Shown: positions 42,854 to 55,062 of the stretch, one piece after another
Layout: each line of letters opens with the position of its first letter
Numbering within the stretch: position 1 is the first letter of the stretch
Assembly: GCA_037044905.1 (NCBI GenBank)
Contig: JBAOKB010000045.1
Coordinates: 1-64,000, forward strand
Length of the DNA: 64,000 nt
Reading direction: 5' to 3'
Source: Hortaea werneckii
Lineage: Eukaryota; Ascomycota; Dothideomycetes; Mycosphaerellales; Teratosphaeriaceae
Made by a program: the position numbers and the translations under genes
Notes under the pieces: model-generated
The model's database searches: none
What the model was told of the DNA's origin: nothing
Seen by the model: the letters and a program-made list of their open reading frames with translations, nothing else

Positions 42854-45155
42854 CTAATACTTGTATCGAAACTCCTACAACCAGAGACATGTATCAGCGA
42901 CTGTGTGCAACCGGACCGAAAGGGTTCAGAGGGACTACCGACCTTGTTCTCGATATCTGTGAGGTCGCTAAACTCGATGTCGCGCTTGTGGTCCTGACCG
43001 GCCATGGATCGATCGCGCTTGGTGTTCTGCCACCTGTAGTAAACGAGGAGCGCGACCGTAGACAGGATGGCTACGGAGTCTACTGCGACGATGATGACCT
43101 TGGCTGGCACGTAGGCAGGGGCGTCCCTAAATGAAGGGTTAGCATGCGCTTGATTCCACTATATGCAGCAAAATGCGGTCTTCAGACTTACTTTGTGCGG
43201 AACGTTAAGGGACCCAGAATGTTTCCGAGGCACTACGCAAAGTCAGTCCGTTGTTACGACGATTTGATTCGGGCAGACTCACAAAGGACATGAGCAGCAA
43301 GGCGTTCATGGAGACCTATAAATTCATCGTCAGAGATGTACCAGATTGGATCAAAGCGATTTCATTCTCACCTTCTTAGTATGACCAGCGTGGTTGGCCG
43401 CACTGAAAGAGTACGCGCAAGGGAGGAAAGCACCGACTACATGGGTGAGGTACTGTTGAACTTCCGTCAGCAAGTTTGACGACTTCGTTGTCCGCCACAG
43501 ATGTCATGCGGAAGCATATCTGCGGCAAGATCTCGCAACTTACATTACCAGCCAACTTGCCAGAACGATTGGAATCCGGAAGGAAAGCAAGCAGACTGCC
43601 ACCGAGAATGCCTCCTATAGCTGACCAAGCGATGATGTTAAGCCCTCTTGCATTGAACTTCCCAGCAATATTGGTGGCTGTGAGGACACTGATCACCGCG
43701 ATAACTCCTCCTGGAATCTGCAAAAGAGTCGTTTCGTAATCGGTAAAGCCAAAGGAGCTGATCAGGATGCTCTGGAAACTTCCGACTGCACCATTGGGAA
43801 TAGATGCAGCTGTCGTGATCAGGGCAAGGAGCCAGGCTTGGGGGTCTTTCGCAAGTTGAAGGACCTGAGACGGCTTGAAGTGCTGGGGCCCAATCAGTAC
43901 GCATTCTCGAAGAATGTACAGGTGAAAGGCAAGTTACCTTGTTCTCGATTCCTGTCTGGTTTTCACGCAGTCGCTCTACAGCAGCGACCTTCTCGGCATG
44001 AGATAGACGACTAGACATGGGGTTGTCGGGCAAGAGGAGGATCACTGTTGCTCTGCGTGTCAATAAGAAGGGCCAATGCTACATAACGCGCTTGCTTCTA
44101 TCAGCAGCGACTTACCAATTATCCCGACGCAAATCGTGATCAGTCCGATGCTGAGTAGAGGTCAGGGTGTCAGTAAATCTACTCATAATCACAAGGCAAG
44201 GATATAGGGGCTTACACAAGGAACATGATCTGCCAAGAGCTGAAGTCGTCTCCGTCGTAATGCTGGAAACCGAAGCTCATTAAACTGCCGATGATGCTAG
44301 CACATCCAACGCCAATATACCTATAAACCATTGGGTTAGAAGACAATGCAAGCAGACCGATCAAGCTGGAAGAGGCTTTTGACTCACCATGTGCCGACTC
44401 TACGCGGCTGCTCGTCACGTTTGTACCACATGCTCGTAACAACCTGGAAGTTTCGTGGTGAGAGACGGCGCCTTCACAATCTTTGAAGAAAGGGTGACTT
44501 ACTATGAGACTCGGACTGATCGCACTCTCGAACATGCCGAGGAGGAAACGCAAAGCGGCTAGGGATGCATAAGAGTTGGCAGCAGAGGTACAAGTCACCT
44601 GCCATTAAGAAGCATGTCAGTGAGCGGTGAGCAGTCAAGGGCTCATCCACAAGGGGAAAAACTTACCACAGTGCCCCAACAGCACACACAAGCCCCAAGG
44701 TACTTTGCAGTCGGGAACCTCTGCATCATGTACGCATGTGGGATTTCAAAGATGAGGAAAGCGACGTAGAATAGCAGGGACAGGTTGGCATATTGATTCG
44801 GATCCCGATCCTAATAACCATCAGCCTCCAGCAACGATGGTCAAGTTAAAAGGGATACAAGGTCCGTCAAACTTACGAGATCCTCTCGGATCCCCATGAC
44901 AGCGGCATAATTCAACAAGCTCTTGTCCAGGTACTGGAGCAAATAGCACGCGAACATCAACGGGACCACCATCCAGTCGATCTTCCTCAGGAGCTTGCGT
45001 TCGTCGATAGCTTCCGCTTCACCAGCTACCGCCTCGCCGCGAAGGAAATCAAGCGCAGCATCGCCATCCCGAACCGCTGGTTTCTCGTCCGTGACTTCGG
45101 GGCTGGTAGGTCGGGGGTCTACGGCGTATTGCTCTTTGTGGTTGATGTTGTCCAT
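42854..45155 (-). CDS. MFS transporter, Dal5 allantoate-permease-like, 13 exons
   Basis: Exons: 45155-44877, 44810-44667, 44598-44503, 44443-44388, 44320-44216, 44150-44116, 44050-43938, 43882-43544, 43452-43372, 43315-43283, 43232-43192, 43126-42943, 42874-42854. All junctions keep phase and give 508 residues. Family order is clear: LLRKIDWMVVPLMFACYLLQYLDKS, then NQYANLSLLFYVAFLIFEIPHAY, then RFLLGMFESAISPS, then WYKRDEQPRRVGTWY, with a long loop (LLPDNPMSSRLSHAEK) mid-protein. The tail TDIENKEFRYKY fits the family end N-x-x-FRY. About twelve membrane helices. Relatives import allantoate, nicotinate, biotin or other organic anions with protons at the plasma membrane. The last exon codes only six residues and the stop. 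A Zn2Cys6 regulator lies next to it. Confidence 0.88.
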
Positions 45156-45952
45156 TGTGACGATACGGGAGAACGATGATGACCTAGAGCGCCCAAGAAG
45201 ACGGAGAGAGACGTTCTTATAGCCATCTTGCACTTCCTACAGAACCAAGGACACAAGGGTGACCAATGGTAAAGCAAAGGACTTGCCACTGAGTTTACAT
45301 ATCTGACCGCAAAGAGGCAGGTAAGAGTTCGCCAAGTGATAGCTTGCACGGCAAATGAGCCGAACGTCTATATGATCGGCAGAGATACGGCTCGAATAGG
45401 CAGGTGGTACGGCTTCTGTATGGGTGCTGGCAGGGTAGTGAATGAGGATTCCCTTGCGCATCGAGTACGATTATGCGGGGTGACAGCTGCGAAGCATTGG
45501 CGGCTGTCGTCTTAGAGGCGGGCAAGCCTTCGGCTAAGCTTTGAGGACAATGCAGGTTGTTGCCCGGTTCTGCATTGCCTGTCATTCGATGCCTATTGTT
45601 CCTTCCAGGTAGGCTATCAGGCGGATGATACTAGAGATAAGCGGGTTTCATCGTTCTGTGCATGGGCGAGTTTCTTCCCATGTTGCAACACCCGCATCAT
45701 CAATGGAAGCCTAATTCGCTCGGCGGGTCACGTCTGACTTGCCAAAAGTAGGCCTTCAAGGACAACAGGTCATCAAACCTCCGCTAGAGACGCTGAGCTA
45801 GACACATTAGCTACGATCAGGTATCTTCAATCGATCCTCGGGTGTCATGAAGACGCCCGTTCCAACCAAATGCACTCTCGCAGCACCATGAAATTCTGCG
45901 TGCCAATTCGACTTCCCCAAATGAAACTCATCCACCTCCTATAGCGGCACGT
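45156..45952. promoter_or_regulatory. Spacer: permease promoter and regulator 3' end
   Basis: About 800 bases. No gene seen. It would hold the permease promoter. Zn2Cys6 sites (CGG pairs) are not obvious by eye. Confidence 0.35.
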
Positions 45953-48145
45953 TCATGGCCAAACTAGCTGATCATCCCCGGCTGCCGAATACGAAGGCCC
46001 AAAGACATCCCGGAAAAGCGAGTCCCATTCATGAGCCGGTCCAAGCGCCTCCATGTCCGTCGATGAGAAGAGCCGCATATCCACTGGATTGGTTGTATCA
46101 CCCACGGAGTTTTCCACTGTGCCGGTCTGTAGCTGGCCTTGAGGAAGTTCCTCGCACTGACGACCATCCACACCTAGAGAAGCGGGAAGCTGGCTCTGGC
46201 TCAAATCAGCACTTGGGAATCCAGATGTATTGAGCCCATCTGGGGCGACGGGGACAGGCTGCACGAATCTCTCAATAGCTCGCAAAGCATGTCGAGCTTT
46301 CGGCCACGTCACGCCGGCTTTCCTCCACAGCTGACAACCTTTCAGTAGTTGCTCTCGGACGATCGCACTCCAGTGCTCGCACTTCTCGCTCGGTCTCCGA
46401 GATGAAGAAGGCATTTGGGCCTTCAGCTCCAGACACAACAGTATTGCTACGAAGACAAAGTCGTGGATGTGTCGCCGTATCGACATGATCGATGCCGCAA
46501 AGTGGCTGATAGGCCACCCCGTCTCGAGGAGCTCGATGATGTGTTTGATGATCGTTTGTGCGGCATCGAGACATCTCGAGCGGGCTTCGAAAGAGCTGGA
46601 GTCGCTTAGCGCGCGTCGGTATAATATACAGATGGCCTTCTGATGGAGAATTTCCAGACTGTAGCGGTGCATGATGGCTTCTGGGGAGTCGAGGAAGGAC
46701 TGCTCAATGCTGACCATCTGAAGCTGGAGAGGAAGGTCTTTGCGGGATTGATGTAGCCGCTCGTAAAGCTCTTCAACATTCGAAGCTTCGAATGCTGTAT
46801 GTGAAGAGTAGACGACGTCGCCAAAAATCGATGTCAGCTTTCCGTAAGAGATGGCGAATGTCATTGGCGTGTTTTCAGTCATCGGACGGCTCGGTCTCAC
46901 ACTCTCAGGGGACAGATCCGATTCGTATAAATTGGATGGGAGTTGTGTGTCCTTCATGAGTTGATTGATCACCGACAGTTGACCAAGTTGATAGCACATG
47001 ATGATATCGTAGCTTGCGATCATCCACCATACTCGGCGTCTCATTTGTGCCTGCAATGGTGAGATTGCCTGGTTGTGACTTGGATCTCGATGATAGCCAC
47101 CTAAGGTAGAAAGCCTGGTGGCAAGGCCTAAGAGAGTATACGTCTTGTAAGTGATATCGTTCTCTTTAAGAAGAAGACCTTTGATATGCAAAAGAAGCGT
47201 CTCTATTATATACGGTGGTAGCAACGCATATTGCGCCAGGACCAGCGAATGAGCCGTAAGCCTACGCATGTCTTCGGCCTGGGAAGCCAACGATGGATCC
47301 CCGGTTGGATCTGCGGAGACTTCGGCGCCTAGACAGGCCATCGAGAATATCAGAGCTAAGAAAGAAGGGGATGCGGTTGTTGGATTCAGCCACATGCGCT
47401 GGTATTCCGTCTGAAACGTTGGGGCATGAACAATAAGACGCAGGGGGTCCAGGGCGTTGAACCAAGCGGCTATGAGCCGGTCTATGGTCTGTTTGGGAGG
47501 CATCAAAGCGAGCAGCTGTTCTTTTGTGTAGTTCTGAGTTACTCCCAAGTGAATATCTATCGGAGTGATATCACTGCTCCTGATCGATCTGTAAGCAGCA
47601 TCTTCCCCGGTGCTCTCTGAGGTGTTGATGTAGGCTTTGACGTCTTCTAAGTCGTCGAGAATGGATTCCCAGTGTGACGGACCGATGAACTGTGTACTGC
47701 CAGTATCAGAGATGCGAAGCGTCCCCGTGTGCTGAGTAGGACTGTCGTGGGATGAAACCTCGTCACTGCCAACTGCTCTCTGTGCATCAGGATGTCTTTC
47801 CGTCTCACTTATGGCAGAAGCCGGCCTGCGCAGTTCACTGACAAAAGACTCGAGCCGGTCGATCTTCTCTCGCATCGAGTCTACGTTGCGCCTGGCAGCA
47901 TTGAATTTCAAGCCTCGACCAGTGTAAAGGCAGGTCTCTCGGCGGGACCGCTTGATGCACTACGCTACATCAGCTCGCCTGGCACTGACAACAACATTTC
48001 GCCAAACGCAAAACGCATGGGAGTCGGTGAGTACCTGATCACAGGCTGGAAAGGCACGATTGCATTTTAGCTTGCCCTGTTTGCAAGGCAGACAAGCCAG
48101 CTGCACACGGTCTGGTCGCCGCCGTCCACGTTGGTGGTCTGCCAT
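45953..48145 (-). CDS. Zn2Cys6 transcription factor with fungal_trans domain
   Basis: Exon 1 is 48145-48035 and exon 2 is 47959-45953. The 75-nt intron (GTACTC ... GTAG) splits the zinc cluster and gives 705 residues. Cluster: C18-x2-C21-x6-C28-x6-C35-x2-C38-x8-C47. A coiled-coil linker follows (NVDSMREKIDRLESFVSELRR). The fungal_trans middle domain runs from about 170 to 430. It includes DRLIAAWFNALDPLRLIVHAPTF, LLGLATRLSTLGGYHRDPS and MRRRVWWMIASYDI, the classical motif. Probably a nuclear activator or repressor. It is on the same strand as the adjacent permease gene, 0.8 kb upstream, which suggests, but does not prove, that it controls it. It also shares a divergent promoter with SAM50. 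Confidence 0.92.
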
Positions 48146-48431
48146 GGTGGCGGTATATGATTGTCTTAGTACAGGACGGCTCTATGTGGAGAATTCAAGC
48201 GATGCAGATAGCCTACATGGTATGATTTATCTGCTTACATGTGGATGCAGTGGCGAAAGCAACCTTGGAAGTCTTCGAGGCTGAAGTTCCAGATGCATCG
48301 GGGGAGTTGCAGTGAGTCTTCCTGGCCCGAGCTCCCCTCATTGTGGCTAGTGCACGTCTGCTGTTTGGAGGTCAAGGCATTGGCTGCAAGAGCTCTACTC
48401 AAACTACTCCGCTCTACGCGAGCAATCCAAC
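48146..48431. promoter_or_regulatory. Divergent promoter, Zn2Cys6 factor / SAM50
   Basis: Only 286 bases separate the two start codons. No strong core element is evident by eye. Confidence 0.5.
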
Positions 48432-50047
48432 ATGGTCTCGCCACTAGACGAGGGCGTAAGTGAATTGCCACATCTCATGCTCGAGGACTCCTTCTAATCA
48501 TCCACCAGATCTTCGCCCAGTTGCGCGAGCCTCTGGACCCAAAAGTCGTCGAACAGCGCGAAGCAGAGCTCAACCGTCGCCTACACGCCCAATATGAGAA
48601 GGGCCAGCAACGACAAGCCGAACTCATCTCCTCCAACGCTACCAAGCCGATCACCCTCTCCTCCATCCGTATCCTTGGCGCAACCAACACCCGTCATGGC
48701 TTCCTCGAGCGCATCTTCCAACCCATCCTCTCCCATAACCGACCCGACCAGCCTACGTACACCCTCTCCGAAGCACTTGCCAAGATCGGAGGGGCCGTGG
48801 ACAAGCTGAACCGGCTCGACATCTTCCAGCAGCCTATAAGCACCTACATCGACGTACCCGACCAGACAGACCCCAGCACGACACCCACCGACTACAACGT
48901 CTTCCTAAGCGCAAGAGAACGAGGCCGGTATACGATCAAGACGGGCACCGAAGCCGGCACGGCCGAGGGAAGCGCCTACGTCAACGCACAACTACGAAAC
49001 CTCTTCGGCGGAGCAGAAAGCGTAAACGCGTCGGCGAGCCTAGGAACGCGAACCCGAAGCGCATACAGCGCGAACTTCACCTCGCCCATCCTCTCGAACC
49101 CGAATCTACGATGGGAGATTGGCGGGCTGGCCAGCTCGACGCTGAAGCACTGGGCGAGCCATGAGGAGGTGCTGCGGGGCGGCAACACGCGGTTCTCGTG
49201 GCTGTCTAGCCCGCGGAGCCGACACGATTTCACTTACCAGGGAGTATGGCGACAGGTCACGGGACTAGCGGAGAAGGCGAGCCCGACTGTGCGCGCAGAT
49301 GCCGGCGACAGCTTCAAGTCGAGTTTGAGCCATGTGTGGACGCGCGACACGCGGGATGTGCCTATGCTGCCGAGTAGGGGGTACCTGGTCAAGACGGCGT
49401 CGGAGATCGCCGGGTGGGGACCATTGAAGGGCGATGTAGCATTTGGCAAGTTCGAGGTGGAAAGCCAAGCGGCGGTCCCGATCCCGATCCCTTTCGTGGA
49501 AGGCGATTCGGGCGTGTCCTTCACTGCTGGACTTAGGGGAGGTCTGCTCTGTCCGCTTACGCTGGCGGGGCAGCAGGAACCGAGCCAGAGCCGGATCAAC
49601 GATCGTTTCCAGCTCGGTGCGCCGACCGATGTCCGGGGTTTCAGGTACTCTGGTCTGGGACCACGGGATGGACAGGATGCCGTGGGCGGTGATGTATACG
49701 CCGCCGGGGGCGCCTCGCTGCTGGTTCCCGTGCCCCGAGTCGGCAAGGATACGCCGCTGCGCCTTCAAGCATTCGTCAATGGCGGTCGACTCCTCGCGCT
49801 CCAGGACTCGCGCGCCTCAAACCCGGCGAATGTGAACCCCAGCGCGCCTAGGGACAGCGTAGGCAGCGTGATGAACACCGTCAGCGCACTGACGCAAGAA
49901 CTGCCAAGCTGTGCCGCAGGCGTCGGTCTCGTCTACGCGCACCCTGCTGCGCGGTTCGAGCTCAACTTCAGCCTGCCGCTGGTGGTGCGCAAGGGGGAAG
50001 AAGGGAGGAAAGGGTTTAGTTTTGGGGTGGGCATTAATTTCATGTAA
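48432..50047 (+). CDS. SAM50: SAM50/Tob55, mitochondrial outer-membrane beta-barrel assembly protein
   Basis: Exon 1 is just eight codons (48432-48455), then a 53-nt intron (GTAAGT ... CCAG) and exon 2, 48509-50047, giving 520 residues. The N-terminal part has one POTRA-like domain (ITLSSIRILGATNTRHGFLERIF to NRLDIFQQ). From about residue 150 it is a 16-strand type barrel of the bacterial surface antigen (BamA/Omp85) fold. The conserved loop-6 motif is VRGF in DVRGFRYSGLGPR. The C-terminal strand GFSFGVGINFM has the form of the beta-signal. Sam50 is the core of the SAM complex, which inserts Tom40, porin and other barrels into the outer membrane. Essential in yeast. The start in the tiny first exon is supported by phase and a good donor. 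Confidence 0.93.
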
Positions 50048-50231
50048 GAATAGTCCCCCCCCCTGATTGCGTAGTTTCAAGATATGGAAATAGATCCATC
50101 CCACTCCTACTACTACCACCCCCACAAACCGCCTACGGTGGGCGGATTGCTTCAGCTTTTCTATCTCACTCTGTCCGCACTTTGCATGCCAGCAATCCCA
50201 AAGTCGGTGAGAAGCCCTCACCATGTGATAT

Positions 50232-50836
50232 CTAGTACGGTGGTTGAGTCACCGCGTGGACGTAAGTAGGGCTGCAGCTCGAGCCGTTCCCTTTCCAGTA
50301 AAGCTAGAAGCTCGCGTCAATTGAAAACCTGTTCGATGGTAATTGGGGAGAATAGGGAAATCACTCACAACATCCAATCCAAGCTCACCCTCACAGATCG
50401 TCCACCCTTTCCCCTCCCCTCCGACGGTTAGAAGGTACCCATCCTTGAGGGCCAGGTTCCCCTTCGGCTCCTTCTGCGGGCTCAACATAAACTCCTGTCC
50501 GGCCTTGATCGTGCCGGTACTGTTGTAAACGTAGGTTCCCACGCCTTCGATCCCAGCAGCGCGGGTGTGAAGGTCGCCGTTGGTGAGGTTGAAGCGCGGC
50601 AGGCTGCCGTAGGAGTCGGTGATGGTGCGGAGAAGGTAGTTCTGCTGGTTATAAGGGTCGAAGAGCGAGGTGGCGGACACGTCTGCGAGGGCGCTGGCGT
50701 TGTTTGAGGACTCCGCTTGGGAGGTGGTGACGAGGAGGAAGTCCTGTTTAAGTGCGTCGGCTCTGGACGCCAGTGGTGTGGCGGTGGAGAGCGCGAGCAG
50801 GGCGGTGAAGGCTGAGGCGATCATGGATGTATGCAT
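50232..50836 (-). CDS. Secreted PhiA-like cell-wall protein
   Basis: Exon 1 is 50836-50369 and exon 2 is 50303-50232. The 65-nt intron (GTGAGT ... TTCTAG) gives 179 residues. Without it, the frame reads on into an unlike tail; with it, the end becomes VLYWKGNGSSC-SPTYVHAV, which is in the style of this family. A signal peptide is present (MIASAFTALLALSTATPLASRA; Met1 or Met5 may start). The mature part contains SLFDPYNQQNYLLR, FNLTNGDLHTRAAG, YVYNSTGTIKAGQEF and GKGWTICEGELG. These are typical of small fungal surface proteins related to PhiA and to IgE-binding antigens. There are two N-glycosylation sites. Likely located in the cell wall or secreted; molecular role unknown. Confidence 0.85.
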
Positions 50837-52123
50837 TCTTGTTGGTTGTTTCTATCGATGATTCTTGCGGGAAACGCCTTGTGGATTGATTGAAGAGAGG
50901 CGCAATGAGAGGGGGGAAATTGCAAAGAAATATGAAGCTGGAAGTGAAAGACCTCGACCTCTATATTGGGGGGTGGCGGACGCGTGTATAAGAGCACTGT
51001 GATGTTTGCGTGGACAATGACACCAACATCCCATACTCCACAGTTGTCGTCGCACCTTTTCATCAAGCGCAGCGAAGATCCCTACCTGGTTCTGTTGGAA
51101 GGAGTGAAGAATGAAACCTATGTCTTGCCATCCTCTGGGAACCGATTGCTCTCCGCTTCGACGGCCTGTCATGCGTGCAATGACTGATCAGAATATGCAG
51201 CATTTGCACAGCATGCGTACAGTGGCGAGAGGAAGACCATTGACCTGATGTCGCCACGGACATGACAGTAGCCTCAATAAATGCTAGTGTGGCGGCATAC
51301 CTGTCGGACTCGACATTGTAAAACCTGATGGGCTCGATGGCAGCTGAACATAGAGCAGCATGCGATGAAAGAGAGGCGACATCAGGTCATACCGAAGGCA
51401 GCAAGGGAAAGTATGGGACCATCCAGCAGCAACGGGCTGATATCAACTTGGCTGCACATTTTATTATTCCCGGATAGCACGAAGATAAGCAGCATGGGCA
51501 ATGTCGTCACGCCTGCCAGTCGAAGGCGGTAATCAGGCGATTCGCATTCGACACTCATCAGGCGGTGAGCCGCGATCCCCGTCAATGCCTTCCATCTGCC
51601 TCGTCTCGCTCGTCTCGACGTCCAACATGGCCCGAAAGCGTTGAGCGTCAACGCCACATCGTACGAGGGGTCTCTTTCCATACGCGGTCCGAGCGCGGGT
51701 ACAGGGGGGGCCACTAGCCACTGTTCCTGCAGAACCAACACGCGCGGTGCGGGTCAAGTGTGGCGCACCATGGCACGATTTTCTTGAGCTTCAATCAAAC
51801 CCTTTGGGAGGGCCGGAGGAGGTTGCAGTAGCGAAGGCGGCGACGTTCACCCTTCTTTCTTATTATTCCATTCTCCTCCTTTTGCAACGCTCGAGTCTGT
51901 TTCAATAGAATCACCTCCCTCGCAACAAACCCATCACTGCAACTCCCGACTCATCAATCCAAATTCCGAGTCCAATCCCGCAGGGTTCTTTGTTTCTGAT
52001 ACCCCACACAAACATTGTTCTTGCCCTTCACCGCACTCAGGGTCGAAGTTTACGTCCAAAGTCGCACGCGGCCTTCCACAACAGCACCAACACACAACAG
52101 AACACAACAGCCCATCGCACAAC
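50837..52123. promoter_or_regulatory. Divergent spacer, PhiA-like gene / HMG-CoA synthase
   Basis: About 1.3 kb with two divergent promoters. The right end, from about 51840, is pyrimidine- and A/C-rich and probably the leader of ERG13. No gene seen. Confidence 0.45.
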
Positions 52124-53570
52124 ATGGAGCGCCCTCAGAATGTCGGCATCAAGGCCATGGAGCTCTACTTCCCCAGCCAGGTAAGTATCCATTTGCCAGA
52201 CCGCCTGGGCTTTTGCCCCTCGATCCCCTATACTGACAACAATTTTTCAGTGCGTCGACCAGGCAGAACTCGAGAAGTTCGATGGCGTTGCCCAGGGCAA
52301 GTACACCATTGGCCTCGGCCAGACCAAGATGTCCTTCTGCGACGACCGGGAAGACATCTACTCCCTCGCCCTCACCACCGTCTCCTCCCTCATGAAGAAG
52401 TACAACGTCGACCCGGCCTCGATCGGTAGGATGGAAGTCGGCACCGAAACGCTGCTGGACAAGTCCAAGTCCGTCAAGAGTGTGCTCATGCAGCTGTTCG
52501 AGAAGAGCGGGAACTACGACGTCGAGGGTGTGGATACTGTCAATGCCTGCTACGGTGGCACTAACGCCCTCTTCAACACTTTCAACTGGATGGAATCCTC
52601 AGCATGGGACGGCAGGAACGCTATTGTTGTTGCAGGCGACATTGCCCTCTACAAGAAGGGTGCTGCCCGCCCAACGGGTGGTGCTGGTTGCCTTGCTATG
52701 CTTGTTGGCCCAGACGCTCCGATCGCCTTCGAGCCAGGTCTCCGTGGAAGCTACGTCAAGCACGCATACGACTTCTACAAGCCTGACCTGACCTCCGAGT
52801 ACCCGCTGGTCGATGGCCAGTTCAGCCTTCAGTGCTACACGGAGGCTGTGGACCAGTGCTACAAGACCTACAACGCACGCGAGCAGAAGGTCAAGAGCAG
52901 GCAATCCAACGGCGTCAACGGTGCACACAAGGACGAGGAAACGCCTCTCGACCGCTTCGACTACATGTGCTTCCACTCACCGACGTGCAAGTTGGTCTCT
53001 AAGAGCTACGCCCGTCTGCTATACAATGACTTCTTGAAGAACCCCGAGAACCCGCTGTTCAAGGACGTGCCTGCAGAGCTGAAGGATGTGCCATACGAGC
53101 AGAGCATCACGGACAAGAACATCGAGAAGACCTTCGTCGCCCTCTCCAAGAAGCGATTCGCTGCTCGCGTGCAGCCAACCATTGACGTCCCGACCATGTG
53201 CGGCAACATGTACACCGCATCCGTGTACTCGTCGCTCGTCTCGCTCATCGCCAACGTCTCCTCCAACGACCTCCAGGGCAAGCGCGTGGCCATGTTCTCC
53301 TACGGCTCCGGTCTCGCGTCGTCGATGTTCAGCCTGCGCATCCGCGGCAGCACCGAGGAGATGCAGAGCAAGATTGACCTGCACAAGAGGCTCGAGGCCA
53401 GACGGACCGTGGCGCCGGAAGTGTACGACGAGATGTGCAATCTGCGGGAGAAGGCGCACCTGCAGAAGAACTTCCAGCCAGCGGGCAAGGTCGAGGACAT
53501 TACCCCGGGCACTTACTATCTGACGAACATCGACGACATGTTCCGGAGACAGTACGAGGTCAAGGCCTAA
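52124..53570 (+). CDS. ERG13: Hydroxymethylglutaryl-CoA synthase
   Basis: Exons 52124-52180 and 52251-53570. The 70-nt intron (GTAAGT, branch actgac, TTTCAG) gives 458 residues. The enzyme condenses acetyl-CoA with acetoacetyl-CoA to HMG-CoA, the step before HMG-CoA reductase in ergosterol and isoprenoid synthesis. The catalytic Cys119 is in VNACYGGTNALF. Other conserved parts: PQNVGIKAMELYFPS at the start, RPTGGAGCLAMLVGP, FDYMCFHSPTCKLVSKSYARL with the active-site His, and FSYGSGLASSMFSLR. The end TNIDDMFRRQYEVKA is typical of the cytosolic fungal enzyme. No mitochondrial targeting sequence. Confidence 0.97.
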
Positions 53571-53742
53571 GATGCGGATGAGAGATTCAGCTCAAATGAC
53601 GTTTGAGCCCAGCCGACGGCGGAGCATGCTTGAAGCAAGCTGTCGCAGCTTGAGCTCACCGTTCTCTGGCACGCGCACACGAAGCTTTCTTCTGGGGCTA
53701 CTCTGCGCGAGATGTGCTTAGCGATGCGAAACTCCGCCTGGC

Positions 53743-53743
<1 letters not shown>

Positions 53744-53772
<29 letters not shown>
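53744..53772. repeat. Poly(G) tract, 29 bases
   Basis: Uninterrupted G from 53744 to 53772, followed by ccggg. Followed about 45 bases later by a GA-rich tract and then by (GAT)n. True length is uncertain, since such runs are hard to sequence. Confidence 0.8.
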
Positions 53773-53774
<2 letters not shown>

Positions 53775-53947
53775 GGGTAGAATGCGTGTTTTGAATCGAG
53801 CGATCTAGCCGCGCATGAAAGAGAGAGAGAGAGGGAGAGAGAGAGCCTCAAAAGTCTGGGATGCCTAATTTTTTTCCCAGTTCTTACCGCATCATGGGTG
53901 CGATTTAGTAGTTTTTTTGATAGAAACAACAGATTTCTCGCAGAAGA

Positions 53948-53972
53948 ATGATGATGATGATGATGATGATGC
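53948..53972. repeat. (ATG/GAT)n trinucleotide repeat
   Basis: Eight atg units in a row within the ERG13 3' flank. Confidence 0.85.
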
Positions 53973-55062
53973 AAGAGATTTCACGTCTCGCCTTGTTTCA
54001 AGCGGTAAGGTCTCCTTTGCACAAAACAGAGCTGTTTGTAGGGCTGTCGAATGTGTGTGTATGTGGCCAGTTCATCATTCCAATGTTTGGGACTAGGCGG
54101 AATCGTTTTGCGTTTGGAAGCTCGTGACCGACTACTGCACACTACTAGGTCCAATGGCGAACAGGAAGGTAAAGTAGGCTACCTACTAGTAGATAGTCTG
54201 TGATTATGGTGATGATGTGCGCGTGACAGACAGCAACAAGTACAGTATAGCGGGAATAGTACCCAGCGGGAACGAACCACTCCCCCCATGTCGATGTCGA
54301 ACCAGTAAAAGAACCTTGGGAAGTCTAGCCAAGGCCGGCTGTCGCGATTTCGTTGGATGGAGACACGCTGCCGTATGCAGCAAGTGGCCTCGCCGATCCT
54401 GGCCAAGGTTCGACGCTACGGCCTCCCGTCGATGTCATTGGGTCCCGGCGACGAGGATCCTGAAACATTTCGTGGGTTGTTGTTTTGAGGGGGGAAGGCG
54501 GGCTCGTGATGGTGCAGGACGGTGGTTCTTTTTTGTTTCGTATGGGAGGGAGCCGGGATGGCTTTTTGGAAGCCATTGGACTCACCTCCCGCCATGCTCA
54601 CCGATCACGCTTGAGATGAGATGGCTATGTTGCTATCTGCGACCGGTCTTCACTGGGGCTTGGCGAGGGAGTTGCCGTTAGGCCGGCACCGCGGTTGTTT
54701 AGAAAGCCTGGCTATACTTTTCTTGGAGCGCTAGCTGGTACGTGCGGGAGCCAAGCCCATTCTCCCTGGGTGAGAGCGAGCGAGCGAGCGGCTTCGTCCG
54801 GGCGTCTTGTCAGCCGTCACCTTGTCACCTCTTTCCCATCCTCGCCCCCCCAATCTTCCCACGCCAGAATCTGAGGTATCCAGGAAAACCCACGTCATTC
54901 GCTATTTCTTGATCGCCCGCCCGGAGAGCCTCAGTACGGTTGGAGATTTTGATCCGGGGCGCTTTTGGAAGGGCAATCCCCTGCGTGGAAGGAGAGAGAC
55001 GGAGGAGAAGGGAGGGTTGAAGCGACCGGGCAGTGCAGGCCGAGAGGCCGCCAATTGCGACG

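Larger units (their letters stand above)
53571..55062. other. Gene-free region rich in simple sequence
   Basis: The 3' flank of ERG13, then the promoter of the next gene. It includes a 29-base G run, a GA-rich tract (53819-53844) and a (GAT)n run (about 53948-53972) within 230 bases. A (GAGC) run lies at about 54775-54790. No gene supported. Confidence 0.5.

Noticed and set aside
53744..53772. G run as a telomere or vector remnant
   Set aside because: Homopolymer without the T/A bases of telomere repeats and without adapter-like flanks.
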